Of a stretch of 64,000 nt of DNA, positions 8,351 to 15,952 are shown piece after piece. Origin of the DNA: an uncultured Paraglaciecola sp. GTDB taxonomy: Bacteria; Pseudomonadota; Gammaproteobacteria; Enterobacterales; Alteromonadaceae. Made by a program: the position numbers and the translations under genes. The notes under the pieces are model-generated. The model saw nothing but the letters and a program-made list of their open reading frames with translations, ran no database searches and had not been told where the DNA came from. How positions within the stretch are numbered: the first letter of the stretch is position 1; each line of letters begins with the position of its first letter. The stretch lies in NCBI RefSeq assembly GCF_937123705.1, contig NZ_CAKZKO010000004.1, positions 62,001 through 126,000 of the forward strand. The letters are read 5' to 3'.

Positions 8351-9643
8351 ATGAAAATAACCGACACCAGTGGTCAAGATATCCCTATATTAAAAACAGC
8401 CAACACCCGTACCAAATGGCTAATTTTAGGGCTAGTGTTAATAACGGCACTTATATACGCGGTTTTAGCGCCAACTGTTAGCAATTGGTCAAACTCAGAC
8501 TTTAGTATTTCCGCCCAAAGAGTACGACTAGCCACAGTGACTCAAGGTGACTTTGTTCGCGATTTATCCGTACAAGGACGGGTTGTGGCGGCGGTTAGCC
8601 CCAAGTTGTATAGCCCTGCCCAAGGTACCATTTCATTTGAAGTCGATGCAGGCGACACAGTAACCAAAGGACAAGTGCTAGCCACTATTGATAGCCCTGA
8701 ATTAACCAATCAGCTCAAACAAGAACAATCCGCCCTACAGCGCTTACAAATGGAGCTAGACAGACAAAAAATTCAATCTAGCAAACAAGCACTGGTCAAT
8801 CAAAAGGCGGTGGATTTAGCCAAGGTGTCTTTAACCGCAGCTGACCGGGAAAAGCGCCGCGCAGATAAGGCATTTGAAAGCCAGTCCATCTCTCAGATTG
8901 ATTTTGAAAAAGCGCAAGACGACCTTGAAAATGCCCGCTTAGTGTTTAAACATTCGGTAAAAGATGCTGAGCTAAATCTAGAAAGCCTTGCCTTTGAAGT
9001 GAAAACCAAGCGCCTGTTTGTAGAGCGACAAAAACTGTTGGTGGCCGAACTAACACGACAAGTGGACGATCTCATTTTAGTCTCCCCTGTCAGCGGTTTA
9101 GTGGGTAATTTATCGGTAGAGCAAAAAAATCAAGTCGCCAAAAATCAATCCATTTTAAGTGTGGTGGATCTTTCTGAATTTGAAATAGAAGTGGATATTC
9201 CCGAAAGTTACGCCGACGACTTGACCATAGGCATGGCCGCTGAAATCACCCTCAATGGTGAAACGCATTCAGCAAAACTCGTGACCATCTCACCTGAAAT
9301 TGAGAACAATCAAGTGACGGGCAGAGTGCGTTTCGCCACCCTTTCACAAGGCGCAATCAGTCAGCCTCAAGGATTGCGTCAAAACCAACGGTTAACCACA
9401 CGTATTTTGATGGAAAACAAACAAGACGTGCTGATGGTGCAGCGCGGCCAATTTTTAGAAACCGGCAACGGCCGCGTGGCTTATATAGTCAAAAATGATA
9501 TGGCCGAGCGTACTTCTATCGCCACAGGAGCCCGCAGTTTATCCAATGTTGAAGTGCTACAAGGCCTTGCTGCTGGGGATACCATCATAGTCTCAGGCAC
9601 AGACCAATTTAACGGCGCACAAAGTGTGCTGATAACCCAATAA
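8351..9643 (+). CDS. periplasmic adaptor (membrane fusion) protein, MacA/HlyD-like
   Basis: A 430-residue membrane-fusion protein starting at ATG 8351, with AGAGAG just upstream; a TTG 27 nt earlier is possible but less likely. An N-terminal anchor (~residues 24-45: WLILGLVLITALIYAVLAP) is followed by a biotinyl-lipoyl-like half-motif (SPAQGTISFEVDAGDTVTKG), a coiled-coil hairpin (~residues 115-235), the second lipoyl half (LVSPVSGLVGNL), and a beta-barrel domain. Such adaptors link an inner-membrane ABC transporter to an outer-membrane channel. It is the first of four genes in a tight run with an ATPase and two FtsX-type permeases, forming a MacAB-like export or envelope-stress system with separate ATPase and permeases. 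Confidence 0.88.
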   Translation: MKITDTSGQDIPILKTANTRTKWLILGLVLITALIYAVLAPTVSNWSNSDFSISAQRVRLATVTQGDFVRDLSVQGRVVAAVSPKLYSPAQGTISFEVDAGDTVTKGQVLATIDSPELTNQLKQEQSALQRLQMELDRQKIQSSKQALVNQKAVDLAKVSLTAADREKRRADKAFESQSISQIDFEKAQDDLENARLVFKHSVKDAELNLESLAFEVKTKRLFVERQKLLVAELTRQVDDLILVSPVSGLVGNLSVEQKNQVAKNQSILSVVDLSEFEIEVDIPESYADDLTIGMAAEITLNGETHSAKLVTISPEIENNQVTGRVRFATLSQGAISQPQGLRQNQRLTTRILMENKQDVLMVQRGQFLETGNGRVAYIVKNDMAERTSIATGARSLSNVEVLQGLAAGDTIIVSGTDQFNGAQSVLITQ

Positions 9644-9683
9644 CGTCAAACAAATAGCAGCAAAAAATAAGGTAACAATACTT

Positions 9684-10394
9684 ATGTTAAAGATGACAGA
9701 TGTAAAAAAAACATTTCGCACCGAGTTAGTTGAAACTCATGCATTACGGGACTTTAATTTAGATGTAGGCGAAGGCGATTTTGTGGCAGTAACCGGACCT
9801 TCAGGCTCAGGAAAAACCACCTTTTTAAATATCGCAGGGTTACTCGAAACCTTTAATGGTGGTACCTACGAATTAGACGGTCAAGACGTCAGTCATCTAA
9901 CCGACAAAAAACGTAGTCAACTTAGAAATGAAAAAATTGGCTTTATTTTCCAAAGTTTTAATTTAATACCCGACTTGAATTTGTTCGACAACGTAGACGT
10001 CCCCTTACGCTATCGCGGTTTTAATAGCGCCGAGCGCAAAAAGCGTATCGAAAACAGCTTAGAAATGGTGGGACTTGCCCAGCGTATGAAACACCTCCCC
10101 TCGCAACTATCTGGTGGACAACAACAACGGGTTGCTATTGCAAGAGCGTTGGCCGGAGAGCCACGCTTTTTGTTAGCCGATGAGCCTACAGGTAACCTCG
10201 ATACACACATGGCCAGCAGTGTAATGGCGCTATTAAAAAGCATTAACGATGCGGGCACCACTATTATCATGGTGACCCACGACGGGCACTTAGCCAAGCA
10301 AGCCAGGCGTAATATTTATGTTCGTGATGGACAAGTTAGCGAAATGACCCAAGCTGCGCCTTCTATAGCCCCGCAACTTGCCGCCGTGCCTTAG
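9684..10394 (+). CDS. ABC transporter ATP-binding protein, MacB/LolD type
   Basis: A 236-residue ABC ATPase with Walker A GPSGSGKTT (residues ~38-46), Q-loop FIFQSFNL, signature LSGGQQQR and Walker B LLADEPTGNLD, followed by the switch histidine in MVTHDGH. The sequence is typical of the LolD/MacB/FtsE group, which powers FtsX-like permeases in mechanotransmission rather than ordinary substrate translocation. It lies 40 nt after the adaptor gene and 11 nt before the first permease, whose AGGAGG ribosome binding site overlaps its end. It should energise the two downstream permeases. Confidence 0.93.
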   Translation: MLKMTDVKKTFRTELVETHALRDFNLDVGEGDFVAVTGPSGSGKTTFLNIAGLLETFNGGTYELDGQDVSHLTDKKRSQLRNEKIGFIFQSFNLIPDLNLFDNVDVPLRYRGFNSAERKKRIENSLEMVGLAQRMKHLPSQLSGGQQQRVAIARALAGEPRFLLADEPTGNLDTHMASSVMALLKSINDAGTTIIMVTHDGHLAKQARRNIYVRDGQVSEMTQAAPSIAPQLAAVP

Positions 10395-10405
10395 GAGGCA
10401 AGACT

Positions 10406-11722
10406 ATGTTTGGTTATTATCTAAAACTGGCATTTAAAAGCATTAAACGTAATCCCATATTAAGTTTACTGATGATCACCGCTATTGCCTTAGGCATTGG
10501 CGCCAGTATGACCACAATAACAGTAAACTACTTGATGTCTGCGGATCCCATTCCCCATAAAAGTCATCAGTTATTTCATATTCAAGTAGACAGTTGGGAT
10601 CCAAATAATCCATTTAACGACGATGAAGATGCCCTGCCTAACCAACTCACTTGGACTGATGCCACCAATTTGACCCACGCCAAAAAAGCCTTAAGGCAAT
10701 CGGCAATGAGCATGTCTGGTGCCATTATTGAACCCAAAGGTGACGATGCAAAACCCTTTGAAGCCTCTATAAGGCTGGCTTACAGCGACTTTTTTGCCAT
10801 GTTCGATGTACCTTTTATTTATGGCGCACCATGGGATAGCTCATCTGATACCAATAAAGAGCAAGTGATTGTGCTAAGTAAACGCACCAACGAAAGTGTA
10901 TTTGGCGGCATCAATTCAGTCGGTAAAAATATCATAGTCGCAGGGACACATTTTCAAGTTGTTGGCGTGATTGACGACTGGCAAGTTATGCCCAAGTTTT
11001 ATGACGTCAACAATGGGGCCTTCAATGAAACCGAAGAACTGTTTATGCCGTTTTCCCTTAAAGAAGACTTACAGTTACCTAACTGGGGTAATAACAGCTG
11101 CTGGAAAAGCCCAGACGGCGAAGGTTTTAAAGCATTTTTATTATCTGAATGTATCAATAATCAAATGTGGGTAGAACTGCCAAATGAAACTGCAAAATCT
11201 GAATATTTGGATTACCTAAATGCCTATGTGATGGAACAAAAGGAGTTGGGGCGCTTTCCACGCCCCCTTAAAAACCGCTTATCAAATGTGATGCAATGGA
11301 TGCAGAGTCAAGAAGTCGTCGAAGAAGATGCCAAGATGATGATGTGGTTATCCTTTATGTTTTTATTAGTGTGTTTACTCAACACCATAGGTTTGTTGTT
11401 GGCTAAATTCACCGGAAAATCAGCCGAAATTGGGTTGCGCTTGGCGGTAGGTGCATCTAAAGCCGACCTATTCAAACAACACTTAGTCGAATCCGCCATG
11501 ATTGGTTTATTGGGTGGTATCGCTGGATTGGGTCTAGCGGTGCTTGGTTTACAAGGGATTAAAAGTTTGTACGGCGACTTTGTCGATGACTTAGCGACAT
11601 TAGATATCAGTATGATTGTAGTGGCGCTGAGCATAGCATTGTTATCAAGCATTGCCGCGGGTTTATATCCTACTTGGCGTGCTTGTAATATTGCCCCCGC
11701 CAGCCAATTAAAAAGCCAATAA
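10406..11722 (+). CDS. ABC transporter permease, FtsX/MacB family (first of two)
   Basis: A 438-residue FtsX-type permease with the four-helix topology of MacB permeases. TM1 is at ~18-40 (LSLLMITAIALGIGASM), followed by a large periplasmic MacB_PCD domain (~45-305) that includes an unusual cysteine pair in NNSCWKSP and LLSECINN. Three C-terminal helices lie at ~312-335, ~365-390 and ~400-425. The typical MacB ending (YPTWRACNIAPASQLK) is present. It works with the ATPase encoded 11 nt upstream and is followed 11 nt later by a second permease, so the transporter is probably a heterodimer of permeases. A strong AGGAGG site precedes the start. Confidence 0.9.
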   Translation: MFGYYLKLAFKSIKRNPILSLLMITAIALGIGASMTTITVNYLMSADPIPHKSHQLFHIQVDSWDPNNPFNDDEDALPNQLTWTDATNLTHAKKALRQSAMSMSGAIIEPKGDDAKPFEASIRLAYSDFFAMFDVPFIYGAPWDSSSDTNKEQVIVLSKRTNESVFGGINSVGKNIIVAGTHFQVVGVIDDWQVMPKFYDVNNGAFNETEELFMPFSLKEDLQLPNWGNNSCWKSPDGEGFKAFLLSECINNQMWVELPNETAKSEYLDYLNAYVMEQKELGRFPRPLKNRLSNVMQWMQSQEVVEEDAKMMMWLSFMFLLVCLLNTIGLLLAKFTGKSAEIGLRLAVGASKADLFKQHLVESAMIGLLGGIAGLGLAVLGLQGIKSLYGDFVDDLATLDISMIVVALSIALLSSIAAGLYPTWRACNIAPASQLKSQ

Positions 11723-11733
11723 GGAGTCTGAAT

Positions 11734-12981
11734 ATGTCAAATACACATACTAGAAGCGCGATAAATTGGGAAATTGGCCCTATTTTTCGCGCCATGTTAC
11801 GCAACAAAGTGGGCGTCATATTAGTCGCTCTACAAATAGCTGTGACTATGACCGTAATCGTCAATTCGGTGTATATCATCATTGAACGCAGCAAAGAGAT
11901 GCAGCGTGACAGTGGCATCGATAATGAAAACAGTTTTTCTCTAACCAGTACTGGCTTTGCCGAAAATTTTAATACGCCTATAACAGTTACAGAAGATCTT
12001 AATAGCTTACGTGCCCTTCCCGGCGTAGTCGACGCTATTCAAATCAATGCAGTGCCCAATAGTGGCAGTGGTTGGTCCATGGGCTTAAAAACCCAATCAG
12101 GTGTTGAATATGACGCCGTTGGTACAGCAGTTTATATGGTGGATGACCATGGCATTAATGCTTTGGATGTTGAGATTATTGCCGGTGAAAACTTCGCAGC
12201 CACAGATATCGGCATGCGTGAGGTGGGACAAGTCAATTGGCCGGATAAAACCATCATTACAAAAGCCATGGCTGAGAATTTATTTCCCGATATTCCTTAT
12301 CACTCGGTCGTAGGTAAAACCGTCTTTATTAATAATGACGATCCTATGATAGTGGTCGGCATTATAGATAAGTTACAAGCCCCTTGGGTGGGTTGGAATA
12401 ACCTTGAAAATGCTATGTTATCGCCAGAAAGAATGGATTTTAAAGGCAGTCGCTATTTTGTTCGTACAAAGCCAGGTCAAAGGGATAGCGTAATGAAGCA
12501 AGTGGAAGAGTTGCTCGCCAATAGTAACAAAGGCCGCTTAATTCAGCGTATGCGCAGCGTAGAAGAAACCCGTGAACGTAGTTATCGTGGCCATACCGCT
12601 ATGATAAAGATTTTGACTACCGTGATGATTATTCTCACCATAGTCACCGCCTTAGGCATAGTTGGTCTTGCAAGTTTTAGTGTTAACCAACGTAAAAAAC
12701 AAATTGGCACAAGACGGGCACTTGGGGCTAGTCAGTCAGCGATTGTACGTTATTTTATGTTAGAAAACTTTTTGATCAGTAGTATTGGTGTGATCTTAGG
12801 TGCGGCGCTCACTATAGGCTTAAATATTATTTTAGTGAATACCTTTGGTCTGAATAAACTAGACTGGTTCTACATCCCTATTGGCATGTTAGCCCTTTGG
12901 TTAGTCGGTCAATCTGCAGTATTGGGACCCGCTAAAAAAGCAGCGAATATCCCCCCTGCCTTAGCCACTCGAACGGTTTAG
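11734..12981 (+). CDS. ABC transporter permease, FtsX/MacB family (second of two)
   Basis: A 415-residue FtsX-type permease. TM1 is near residues 24-46, a periplasmic domain spans ~50-275, and three C-terminal helices are at ~288-312, ~335-360 and ~375-400, ending in PAKKAANIPPALATRTV. RKKQIGTRRALGAS after TM2 is the conserved coupling segment that contacts the ATPase. It is clearly diverged from the preceding permease, supporting distinct roles in one heterodimer. An AAGGAG site precedes the ATG. It is the last gene of the adaptor-ATPase-permease-permease operon; a strong hairpin follows. The exported or signalled compound is unknown. Confidence 0.9.
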   Translation: MSNTHTRSAINWEIGPIFRAMLRNKVGVILVALQIAVTMTVIVNSVYIIIERSKEMQRDSGIDNENSFSLTSTGFAENFNTPITVTEDLNSLRALPGVVDAIQINAVPNSGSGWSMGLKTQSGVEYDAVGTAVYMVDDHGINALDVEIIAGENFAATDIGMREVGQVNWPDKTIITKAMAENLFPDIPYHSVVGKTVFINNDDPMIVVGIIDKLQAPWVGWNNLENAMLSPERMDFKGSRYFVRTKPGQRDSVMKQVEELLANSNKGRLIQRMRSVEETRERSYRGHTAMIKILTTVMIILTIVTALGIVGLASFSVNQRKKQIGTRRALGASQSAIVRYFMLENFLISSIGVILGAALTIGLNIILVNTFGLNKLDWFYIPIGMLALWLVGQSAVLGPAKKAANIPPALATRTV

Positions 12982-12989
12982 TCAATATT

Positions 12990-13026
12990 CTGGGGGATAC
13001 TGTGAAATATTTGCAGTATCCCCCAG
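12990..13026. terminator. hairpin after the ABC operon, likely bidirectional terminator
   Basis: A perfect 13-bp inverted repeat (CTGGGGGATACTG / CAGTATCCCCCAG) with an 11-nt loop lies 8 nt after the permease stop and 21 nt before the end of the convergent small gene. No long T run follows on either strand, so termination rests on stem stability. Position between convergent genes supports the call. Confidence 0.6.
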
Positions 13027-13046
13027 GAAGTGGCTATTTCTAGTGA

Positions 13047-13346
13047 TTAAGCCTTATAAAATTTGACGATTTTATTGGCTTGCAAAACACATGAGTATTT
13101 AGTGACACGCTTAGATTTGATTTTCATTTTGACTGATGCGCCATCCATGCCGTCCATCCATTTTGCTTTTTTGCCAATATATTTAATCGCATTATCGCCG
13201 TAGCGTTTTTTCGCTGCGGTTTGACAGGCTTCTACTGCTTGGGCTTTCGCTTCCATTTTAGATAACGAAGATCCCGCTAAAACTGTTGAGGAGCCTAATA
13301 CAAAAATGCTGCTGGCGATGACTAGTGATTTGATAATTTTACTCAT
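13047..13346 (-). CDS. small secreted basic protein, unknown function
   Basis: A 99-residue protein with a clear signal peptide (residues 1-24, cleavage likely after VLAG). The mature ~75 residues are strongly basic and contain two cysteines, one in VEACQTAA and one in KYSCVLQA, which could form a disulfide in the periplasm. The C-terminal half, with KMKIKSKRVTKYSC, looks beta-rich. I recognise no family. It lies 142 nt downstream of an AraC-type regulator gene on the same strand, separated by a long inverted repeat (13402-13451), so it may be a target of that regulator (inference). Confidence 0.65.
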   Translation of the reverse strand: MSKIIKSLVIASSIFVLGSSTVLAGSSLSKMEAKAQAVEACQTAAKKRYGDNAIKYIGKKAKWMDGMDGASVKMKIKSKRVTKYSCVLQANKIVKFYKA

Positions 13347-13401
13347 GATGTTTCCTCATTGATTTACTTGACCTTGCTATTCAACGGGAAAATCCAAAAT
13401 T

Positions 13402-13451
13402 TGTCTTACCGATTGCGAAATTCTCTATAGATTTTAGAAATCGGTAAGACA
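13402..13451. promoter_or_regulatory. perfect 13-bp inverted repeat upstream of the small secreted protein gene
   Basis: TGTCTTACCGATT (13402-13414) is exactly repeated in inverse at 13439-13451, with 24 nt between. It sits 55-105 nt upstream of the 99-residue protein's start and 38 nt past the stop of the regulator gene. It could be an operator, an attenuator or the terminator of the regulator gene; sequence alone does not decide. Confidence 0.5.
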
Positions 13452-13488
13452 GAACCAATAATCGGTCACATATTTATATGGGGTGCCA

Positions 13489-14550
13489 TTACTCCGTCTC
13501 AACTAAACCGTCTAATTTCCGAAACTCGCTAGGGGTCATATTTTTTATTGCTTTAAATGCTTTATTGAATGTAGTTAAAGAGCCGTACCCAGCTTCAATT
13601 GCAATGGTTAAAATAGGGATTCTTGCTAATTTAGGATCGGCCAGTCGTTGCGCTGCATCTCGCACTCGATAGCGATTTAAATAGTCATTAAAATTTTTAT
13701 ATCCGAGATGCTGATTAATTAGGCGTCTTAGTTGATGTTCAGGAATACTTAAATGCTCGGACAAAATTTTAATGGTTAAGTCAACCTGACGATAATAAAA
13801 TGCATTTTCCATCGAATGATTGAGTTGCTCTAACCATTGGCTATCAACAAAAGACGGTTGCGCGACTTTGTCTTTAACTATTTCTGGAGAATATTCTGCT
13901 AAGGTTTCTTTAACAATCTTCGAATCTGAAACCAAGGTAATATAGCCAAACACCATAGCAAATGCACAAATAACCACGATATTGAGATAATTCAGAAATA
14001 TGGGAAATTCTCTATGACCGTAGATAAATGCAATCACTACAGTAAACAGTAAAAATGCCCCTGCAGCTACCGACAATACCAGTCGAAACAAACGGCGCCA
14101 CTCAACTAAGTCAGACTGCCAACTACGAAATATATCCACTAAACCTAAAACAGTCAGAGAACTAGCCACAAAAAGCGCCACAGGTCTAATTATTGATGTT
14201 TCGAGCCCCATTGAATAAATAAAGTATTGAAACGCACCAATACATACACACACCGCTAAGGCGATATAGTGACCTATATGTAATTTTTCTTTATCTTCAC
14301 CCATTTGAAATAAAGTAGAAGCAAACATCCAAAAAAATGCGGGGTTTGTCATTGCACCAACCACCAGAAAAAACTCCACCAAAGGGATCCCTTGCACCCA
14401 AGGCATTAACATAAAGAAAGCAGAGCTTAGTAGTAATAGGCTTAAAACTTTTGCCGTTAACACCTGCCTAAAATTTAGTAGGAGTTTACATACAACCAGT
14501 AAAATCGCCCCTATGGCCATACCGGTAAGAATAAGAAAAAATTGCTGCAT
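13489..14550 (-). CDS. membrane-bound AraC-family transcriptional regulator
   Basis: A 353-residue protein with about seven hydrophobic segments in residues 1-215 and an AraC/XylS DNA-binding domain at ~235-350. The second helix-turn-helix is visible in ILTIAIEAGYGSLTTFNKAFK followed by MTPSEFRK. This N-terminal 7TM plus C-terminal AraC architecture is widespread in Alteromonadales and is thought to sense a membrane-accessible signal. The ligand and targets are unknown. The gene is transcribed toward the small secreted protein gene, with a large inverted repeat in between. Confidence 0.85.
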   Translation of the reverse strand: MQQFFLILTGMAIGAILLVVCKLLLNFRQVLTAKVLSLLLLSSAFFMLMPWVQGIPLVEFFLVVGAMTNPAFFWMFASTLFQMGEDKEKLHIGHYIALAVCVCIGAFQYFIYSMGLETSIIRPVALFVASSLTVLGLVDIFRSWQSDLVEWRRLFRLVLSVAAGAFLLFTVVIAFIYGHREFPIFLNYLNIVVICAFAMVFGYITLVSDSKIVKETLAEYSPEIVKDKVAQPSFVDSQWLEQLNHSMENAFYYRQVDLTIKILSEHLSIPEHQLRRLINQHLGYKNFNDYLNRYRVRDAAQRLADPKLARIPILTIAIEAGYGSLTTFNKAFKAIKNMTPSEFRKLDGLVETE

Positions 14551-14682
14551 AAAAAAGAGAAGTCGAGCCTAAAAATGTGTTGCCGATCATAACGTAAATT
14601 AAGAATGGAGTGTTATAAATGAATATGGACAACTAACAAAATGAATATATACCAACAGCCCACCTCACAAAAAGCCTGACTG

Positions 14683-14713
14683 TTAGGTAAAGTTGTGATT
14701 GAATTTTACCTAA
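14683..14713 (-). terminator. hairpin overlapping the end of the 148-residue secreted protein gene
   Basis: TTAGGTAAA (14683-14691) is matched by TTTACCTAA (14705-14713), a 9-bp perfect stem with a 13-nt loop that includes the stop codon. There is no T run, so its action as a terminator is only a suggestion. Confidence 0.35.
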
Positions 14714-15152
14714 ATGTAACTTCTTGCAACAGAGAATCCCCTGTGAGCTTACGCATGACCACTCGCTCACCACTGGCTTTATCCATTTTTGCAATGGAAC
14801 TTTTACTCCATTCTATCCAGGCATTATAGCGCTCATCTTCTTGGGCTTTAGTGGCCATTTCGCTAAACATGGTGATCAAATACATATCTGGCTCACCTTT
14901 TCTAGGGTACAGGTTTAGCACCACTTTATAGCCATTTATCCACCCTTTCGACTTAGCAAACTCCATTGAATCTTGCCATTTTTCAGAAAGATGTTTTGCA
15001 TAATTGTGCCATTGCCCATCCATAATAGTGATGGATGATACTTCCCAATAGTCGCCGCTTTTAAATACCCGATCGTCTTTTGCTAAAGCGTTAAAAGATA
15101 ACAAACTTAAAAAACAGATTAAAAAACTAAGTTTTCTTATGTGTAGTTTCAT
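14706..15152 (-). CDS. secreted protein of unknown function
   Basis: A 148-residue protein with a signal peptide (residues 1-24, cleavage after NALA). The mature part begins DDRVFKSGDYWEVSSITIMDG and alternates beta strands and helices, with conserved-looking tryptophans in GQWHNY, KGWING and YNAWIEW. The pattern is compatible with a dimeric alpha/beta-barrel fold, but I cannot place it in a named family. It has no cysteines after the signal peptide. It is probably monocistronic and is encoded upstream of, and on the same strand as, the AraC-type regulator gene. Confidence 0.65.
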   Translation of the reverse strand: MKLHIRKLSFLICFLSLLSFNALAKDDRVFKSGDYWEVSSITIMDGQWHNYAKHLSEKWQDSMEFAKSKGWINGYKVVLNLYPRKGEPDMYLITMFSEMATKAQEDERYNAWIEWSKSSIAKMDKASGERVVMRKLTGDSLLQEVTFR

Positions 15153-15306
15153 AGTTTAATGTCCTCTTCATTACTTTGTGTCGCGCTCCAATAGCGGGAC
15201 TATAAGCAAAGCAATACCTCAGTATAGACGGCTTACTAAATATGCAATGATTATCTTACAAATAGAGCAGCATCTTAATTTGGATTAGAGGGAAGGATGA
15301 TAAAAC

Positions 15307-15876
15307 TTACCAACTTAAGTCATCGGGAATTTCATAATCCGCATACCAGTCATCAGCTTCGCTGCTACTTTGATCGGCCTCACTAATATTATCGGCACGA
15401 TATACCACACAAGTTTCATCTCGTTCGGCTATTTTATTAGCCACTGGCATTGGCACCAATTCGTAGCCTTGATTTAATTTAACAATGGCAAGTTTACCTT
15501 GGCTAATATGTTTTTGAGTGGTTTGACTCACATACATGCGCTTGATTAATGTACCATCGGTAAAGTTACACACCACCTCTTCTTCACGCTTTGAACCCGA
15601 AAATTTTGGCTGTTTATTCACTTCAATTAATTGCTTAATTTGCGCTACTAGGGCTTTTTTTTCTGCTTCTTGTTTAGATTGCTTGTTTAGTTCGCGATCT
15701 TTGGCCTTTTTGGCTTCAACCAATGCTTCGGCAGCCAATTTTGCTTCGTTGGTTTCGACAATATTGTGATTTTTTTGCGCTTTGGCTTTTTTGCTTTTTT
15801 GCTGACGAACCTGCTTGGCTTTTTTCTTATCGGTCAAACCGGCTTTAAGTAACTGTTCTTGTAAGGAGAGGGCCAT
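15307..15876 (-). CDS. DUF2058 family protein
   Basis: A 189-residue soluble protein starting MALSLQEQLLKAGL; a longer reading from an upstream ATG at 15921 is unlikely because the family begins with this segment and GGAGAG lies just upstream of 15876. Residues ~15-85 form a very basic, lysine/glutamine/alanine-rich helix or coiled coil (KKAKQVRQQKSKKAKAQK). The C-terminal half is a compact domain ending in an acidic tail (SEADDWYADYEIPDD). This matches the DUF2058/YaiL-type family, proposed to be nucleic-acid-associated. It lies downstream of topA on the same strand, separated by a terminator. Function is not established. Confidence 0.82.
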   Translation of the reverse strand: MALSLQEQLLKAGLTDKKKAKQVRQQKSKKAKAQKNHNIVETNEAKLAAEALVEAKKAKDRELNKQSKQEAEKKALVAQIKQLIEVNKQPKFSGSKREEEVVCNFTDGTLIKRMYVSQTTQKHISQGKLAIVKLNQGYELVPMPVANKIAERDETCVVYRADNISEADQSSSEADDWYADYEIPDDLSW

Positions 15877-15907
15877 AATTGAATGCCATGTTATAAAATT
15901 TAAAGAA

Positions 15908-15932
15908 ATACGGCAGCCCATAGCTGCCGTAT
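15908..15932 (-). terminator. intrinsic terminator of topA
   Basis: A perfect 10-bp stem (ATACGGCAGC / GCTGCCGTAT) with a 5-nt loop is followed on the minus strand by TTCTTTAAATTTTA, 20 nt after the topA stop. Confidence 0.8.
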
Positions 15933-15952
15933 ATAAATGGTATATCTACAGA

